DNA from: Bacteroidales bacterium UBA4345
Lineage (GTDB): Bacteria; Bacteroidota; Bacteroidia; Bacteroidales; Paludibacteraceae
Assembly: GCA_002396385.1 (NCBI GenBank)
Contig: DGTD01000039.1
Span: 1-24,510 of the forward strand
DNA length: 24,510 nucleotides
Direction of reading: 5' to 3'
The position numbers and the translations under genes are program-made. The notes beneath the pieces are model-generated. The model was not told the origin of the DNA. It did no database searches and saw nothing but the letters and a program-made list of their open reading frames with translations. Positions 22,120-24,510 of this stretch are shown here, piece by piece (the stretch's first letter is position 1; the number at the start of each line of letters is the position of its first letter).

Positions 22120-22983
22120 ATGAAGTTATCAGGAAGACGCGAAAGCAACAATGTGGAAGATCGCCGCGGTGGATCTGTCAAGGCAGGCGGTATTGGTCTT
22201 GGAGCTGTAATTCTTGGCATTATAGCCTATGCCACAACAGGTGATTTGGGAACCGCCATCAGCACCGTAGTTTCAAACTCACAGACAACAACCGAATCGA
22301 CAGGCGAGTACCATGGTACAGCGTTGGAAGATTCGTTGGAACGCTTCAGCCGTCAGATTCTTGCCAGCACAGAAGATGTCTGGAAAGAAGAATTCAGCAA
22401 ATTAGGTAAAACATACCAGCCACCTACGCTGGTTTTTTATAAGGGTACTACCCAAACTGCATGTGGAACAGGTAGTGCGACTTCTGGCCCGTTCTACTGC
22501 TCTGGCGACGAGAAGATCTACTTAGACCTCGATTTCCTGGCTACAATGAAACAGTCGTTAGGTGCTTCGGGTGACTTTACTAACGCCTATGTGATTGCCC
22601 ACGAGGTTGCTCACCATGTGCAAAACCAGTTGGGCTATCTGGGGGCGGCGCATAAGCGGATGAATGCCGCAAGAAGTGAATCGGAAGCTAATAAGATGAG
22701 TGTCCGTATAGAATTGCAGGCCGACTACCTGGCTGGTGTATGGGGTAACAAGGAAAATGCCAAACACTTCTCTTTGGAGGTGGGCGATATGGAGGAGGCT
22801 TTAGACGCCGCGAAGAAAATCGGTGACGATTATTTGCAGCGACAGGCCGGCTACAACCAAGTACAGTCTGACGCATTTACCCACGGCACATCGGCACAAC
22901 GAACCCGCTGGTTGAAAAAGGGACTCCAAAGCGGTAATATAGCAGGCGGTGATACCTATTCAATAGATTATAACAGTCTGTAA
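22120..22983 (+). CDS. YpfJ-type neutral zinc metallopeptidase
   Basis: This 287-residue protein matches the 'putative neutral zinc metallopeptidase' family (PF04228, YpfJ). It has an N-terminal charged segment (MKLSGRRESNNVEDRRGG), one membrane helix at about 22-42, and an outside catalytic domain. The zinc site HEVAHH (H161, E162, H165) is intact, with the downstream ELQADYLAGVW motif (E198, D202) supplying the remaining ligand. ACGTGSA and PFYCSGDEKIYLD are family signatures; the two cysteines (C115, C127) may form a disulphide. The substrate is unknown. It is monocistronic, ending at a strong terminator. Confidence 0.92.
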   Translation: MKLSGRRESNNVEDRRGGSVKAGGIGLGAVILGIIAYATTGDLGTAISTVVSNSQTTTESTGEYHGTALEDSLERFSRQILASTEDVWKEEFSKLGKTYQPPTLVFYKGTTQTACGTGSATSGPFYCSGDEKIYLDLDFLATMKQSLGASGDFTNAYVIAHEVAHHVQNQLGYLGAAHKRMNAARSESEANKMSVRIELQADYLAGVWGNKENAKHFSLEVGDMEEALDAAKKIGDDYLQRQAGYNQVQSDAFTHGTSAQRTRWLKKGLQSGNIAGGDTYSIDYNSL

Positions 22984-23003
22984 CCTATAGCAGATGAATA
23001 TAC

Positions 23004-23030
23004 AAGTCGGGCTTCGGTCCGACTTTTTTT
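23004..23030 (+). terminator. Terminator of the zinc metallopeptidase gene, UUCG tetraloop
   Basis: AAGTCGG (23004-23010) pairs with CCGACTT (23019-23025). The inner pairs G-U and C-G close a TTCG tetraloop, and a run of seven T's ends at 23030. Confidence 0.9.
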
Positions 23031-23062
23031 GTCCGTTTTATTTTCCATTGGGTAATATCGTT

Positions 23063-23070
23063 TAATTTTG
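23063..23070 (+). promoter_or_regulatory. -7 element of mnmE
   Basis: TAATTTTG fits TAnnTTTG and lies 14 nt before the ATG at 23085. No TTG is at the standard -33 distance (the nearest, at 23048, is 12 nt away). Confidence 0.45.
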
Positions 23071-23084
23071 TAAAAAAATAATTT

Positions 23085-24476
23085 ATGGAAGCTAATACAA
23101 TATGTGCTATCAGTACGGCACCAGGGGTTGGTGGTATAGCCGTTATAAGAGTCTCTGGTCCCGATGCGTTAACAATCACCGATAAGATATTCAAACCCTT
23201 AAACAAGGGTGTGACGCTGAATGAGGCAGCAAATAAAACGGTGTGGTACGGCGATGTGTACAGCGAAGAAGGTGTGTTAGACACAGTGTTAGTTTCCGTT
23301 TTCCGCAACCCTCATTCCTTTACGGGCGAAGATACCACCGAAATCTCGTGTCACGGCTCGCTCTACATACAGCAGCAAATCTTACGTCTGTTGTTGAAAA
23401 ACGGGTGTGTCATGGCGCAGCCTGGAGAATTTACCCAAAGGGCTTTTTTGAACGGAAAATTAGATTTGAGTCAGGCCGAAGCTGTTGCCGACCTGATAGC
23501 TTCAACTTCCTCAGCTTCGCATCGTCTGGCACTGCAGCAAATGAAGGGCGGCATATCGGACGAATTGCAGACCTTACGGGAACGTTTGCTGGACTTTGTA
23601 TCGTTGATAGAACTGGAACTTGACTTCAGTACAGAGGATGTAGAGTTCGCAGACCGTGAAAAACTGAACGAACTTGTTCAAACTATAAGGAACAGAATAT
23701 CCAAATTGTGTGATTCGTTTGCGTTGGGTAATGCCATAAAGAACGGTGTGCCTGTTGCGATTATAGGACAGACGAATGTGGGTAAAAGCACGTTGCTGAA
23801 CTGTATTCTCAACGAAGAAAAGGCTATAGTGAGCGATGTGAGGGGCACTACACGTGATGTGATAGAAGATGTGTTTGTTTATGGTGGTATACAGTTCCGC
23901 CTGATTGACACCGCAGGGCTGCGGGAGACAGCCGACGTAGTGGAAAAACTGGGGATAGAACGTTCGTATAAAACGATGGACGAGGCGTCCGTCGTGCTGT
24001 TGGTGTGTGACTCGACCGATTCCGTCCCAAATACAGAATCGTTTATCCGTGCGTCTATGGAAAGGGTAAAAGGCAAGAATGTTGTCCTGGTGTTTAACAA
24101 GTCGGATATTATAGATGCGGGAAAACGGGCCGAGCTCATGTCGATAGAAGTAGAGGAAGACGTGAAAAAAGTCTTCATTTCCGCCAAGTTGAAAGATAAT
24201 GTTAATGAACTGTTAGACTGTATGTTGTCGTTCTGCCAAACCGACAAACTGGCGGAAGATTCCGTAATTATCTCAAATATGAGGCATTATGAATCGTTGC
24301 AGAAAGCGCAAATAGCAATTGGAAGGGTAGAAGAAGGCCTTAATCTTGGGCTGCCATCCGACTTACTTACACGTGACATTCACGACTGTATTGACGCCCT
24401 CGGTGAGATTACAGGCCAAATATCCAGTCAGGATGTGCTGAACAATATATTTAGCAAGTTCTGTATCGGAAAGTAG
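23085..24476 (+). CDS. mnmE: tRNA modification GTPase MnmE (TrmE)
   Basis: With MnmG, MnmE installs the carboxymethylaminomethyl group at C5 of U34 in tRNAs that read split codon boxes. This 463-residue copy is complete. It has the N-terminal folate-binding domain (TICAISTAPGVGGIAVIRVSG), a helical domain and an inserted GTPase domain. The GTPase motifs are the P-loop GQTNVGKST (228-236), DTAGLRE (275-281) and NKSD (338-341). The conserved C-terminal FCIGK (459-463), whose cysteine is a family hallmark, is intact. The partner gene mnmG is not in the window. The last 34 bases after it hold nothing recognisable. Confidence 0.97.
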   Translation: MEANTICAISTAPGVGGIAVIRVSGPDALTITDKIFKPLNKGVTLNEAANKTVWYGDVYSEEGVLDTVLVSVFRNPHSFTGEDTTEISCHGSLYIQQQILRLLLKNGCVMAQPGEFTQRAFLNGKLDLSQAEAVADLIASTSSASHRLALQQMKGGISDELQTLRERLLDFVSLIELELDFSTEDVEFADREKLNELVQTIRNRISKLCDSFALGNAIKNGVPVAIIGQTNVGKSTLLNCILNEEKAIVSDVRGTTRDVIEDVFVYGGIQFRLIDTAGLRETADVVEKLGIERSYKTMDEASVVLLVCDSTDSVPNTESFIRASMERVKGKNVVLVFNKSDIIDAGKRAELMSIEVEEDVKKVFISAKLKDNVNELLDCMLSFCQTDKLAEDSVIISNMRHYESLQKAQIAIGRVEEGLNLGLPSDLLTRDIHDCIDALGEITGQISSQDVLNNIFSKFCIGK

Positions 24477-24510
24477 ATTCTGCGTGGAGTCATCCTTCAC
24501 GGCAGTCTTC

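Overview
The window looks like a chromosomal segment of a Bacteroidota bacterium, probably order Bacteroidales. The support is: many start codons preceded by the phylum-specific -7 element TAnnTTTG (several with a TTG 18-20 nt upstream), weak or absent Shine-Dalgarno sites, and characteristic families (Bacteroidota PurF-like proteins, a DapL homologue, a BspA-type leucine-rich repeat protein with a TonB C-terminal domain, a PD-(D/E)XK_2 'transposase' nuclease). No rRNA, tRNA, CRISPR array or complete insertion sequence was found. The species cannot be named from the sequence.

Layout. (1) 1-1231, minus strand: a strikingly AT-rich two-gene accessory module, with a PD-(D/E)XK nuclease-like protein followed 5 nt later by a small gene cut by the window edge. 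(2) 1384-2388, plus: an Rpn/PD-(D/E)XK_2 protein with a heptad-repeat tail, ending at a bidirectional terminator. (3) 2487-10020: a metabolic and cell-wall locus. A PurF-like protein that lacks the N-terminal glutaminase cysteine (minus) is divergent from a plus-strand run of a diverged LL-diaminopimelate aminotransferase paralogue, a second PurF-like protein that has the cysteine, and a class A penicillin-binding protein. The 514-bp divergent region holds two good promoters and a third minus-strand promoter-terminator pair that could be a small RNA or an attenuated leader. (4) 10208-12745: ClpC-type unfoldase, with a shared terminator. (5) 12792-15969: a solitary FecCD-type permease divergent from uvrB. 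(6) 15988-18434, minus: glyA, a small lipoprotein gene, and a Fur-family regulator whose promoter carries two perfect 6-1-6 palindromes. (7) 18507-21024, minus: a secreted BspA-LRR/TonB-C fusion and a tightly coupled unknown gene. (8) 21144-24476, plus: EamA transporter, YpfJ-like zinc metallopeptidase, and mnmE.

Most genes are housekeeping: DNA repair, proteolysis, peptidoglycan synthesis, one-carbon metabolism and tRNA modification. The less ordinary material is the left-edge nuclease module, the PurF/DapL-like/PurF locus in which one PurF has lost its nucleophile and the aminotransferase has altered active-site positions, the candidate RNA between them, and the Fur-family operator pair. 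All homology statements come from reading the translations against remembered family features; no database search was run.
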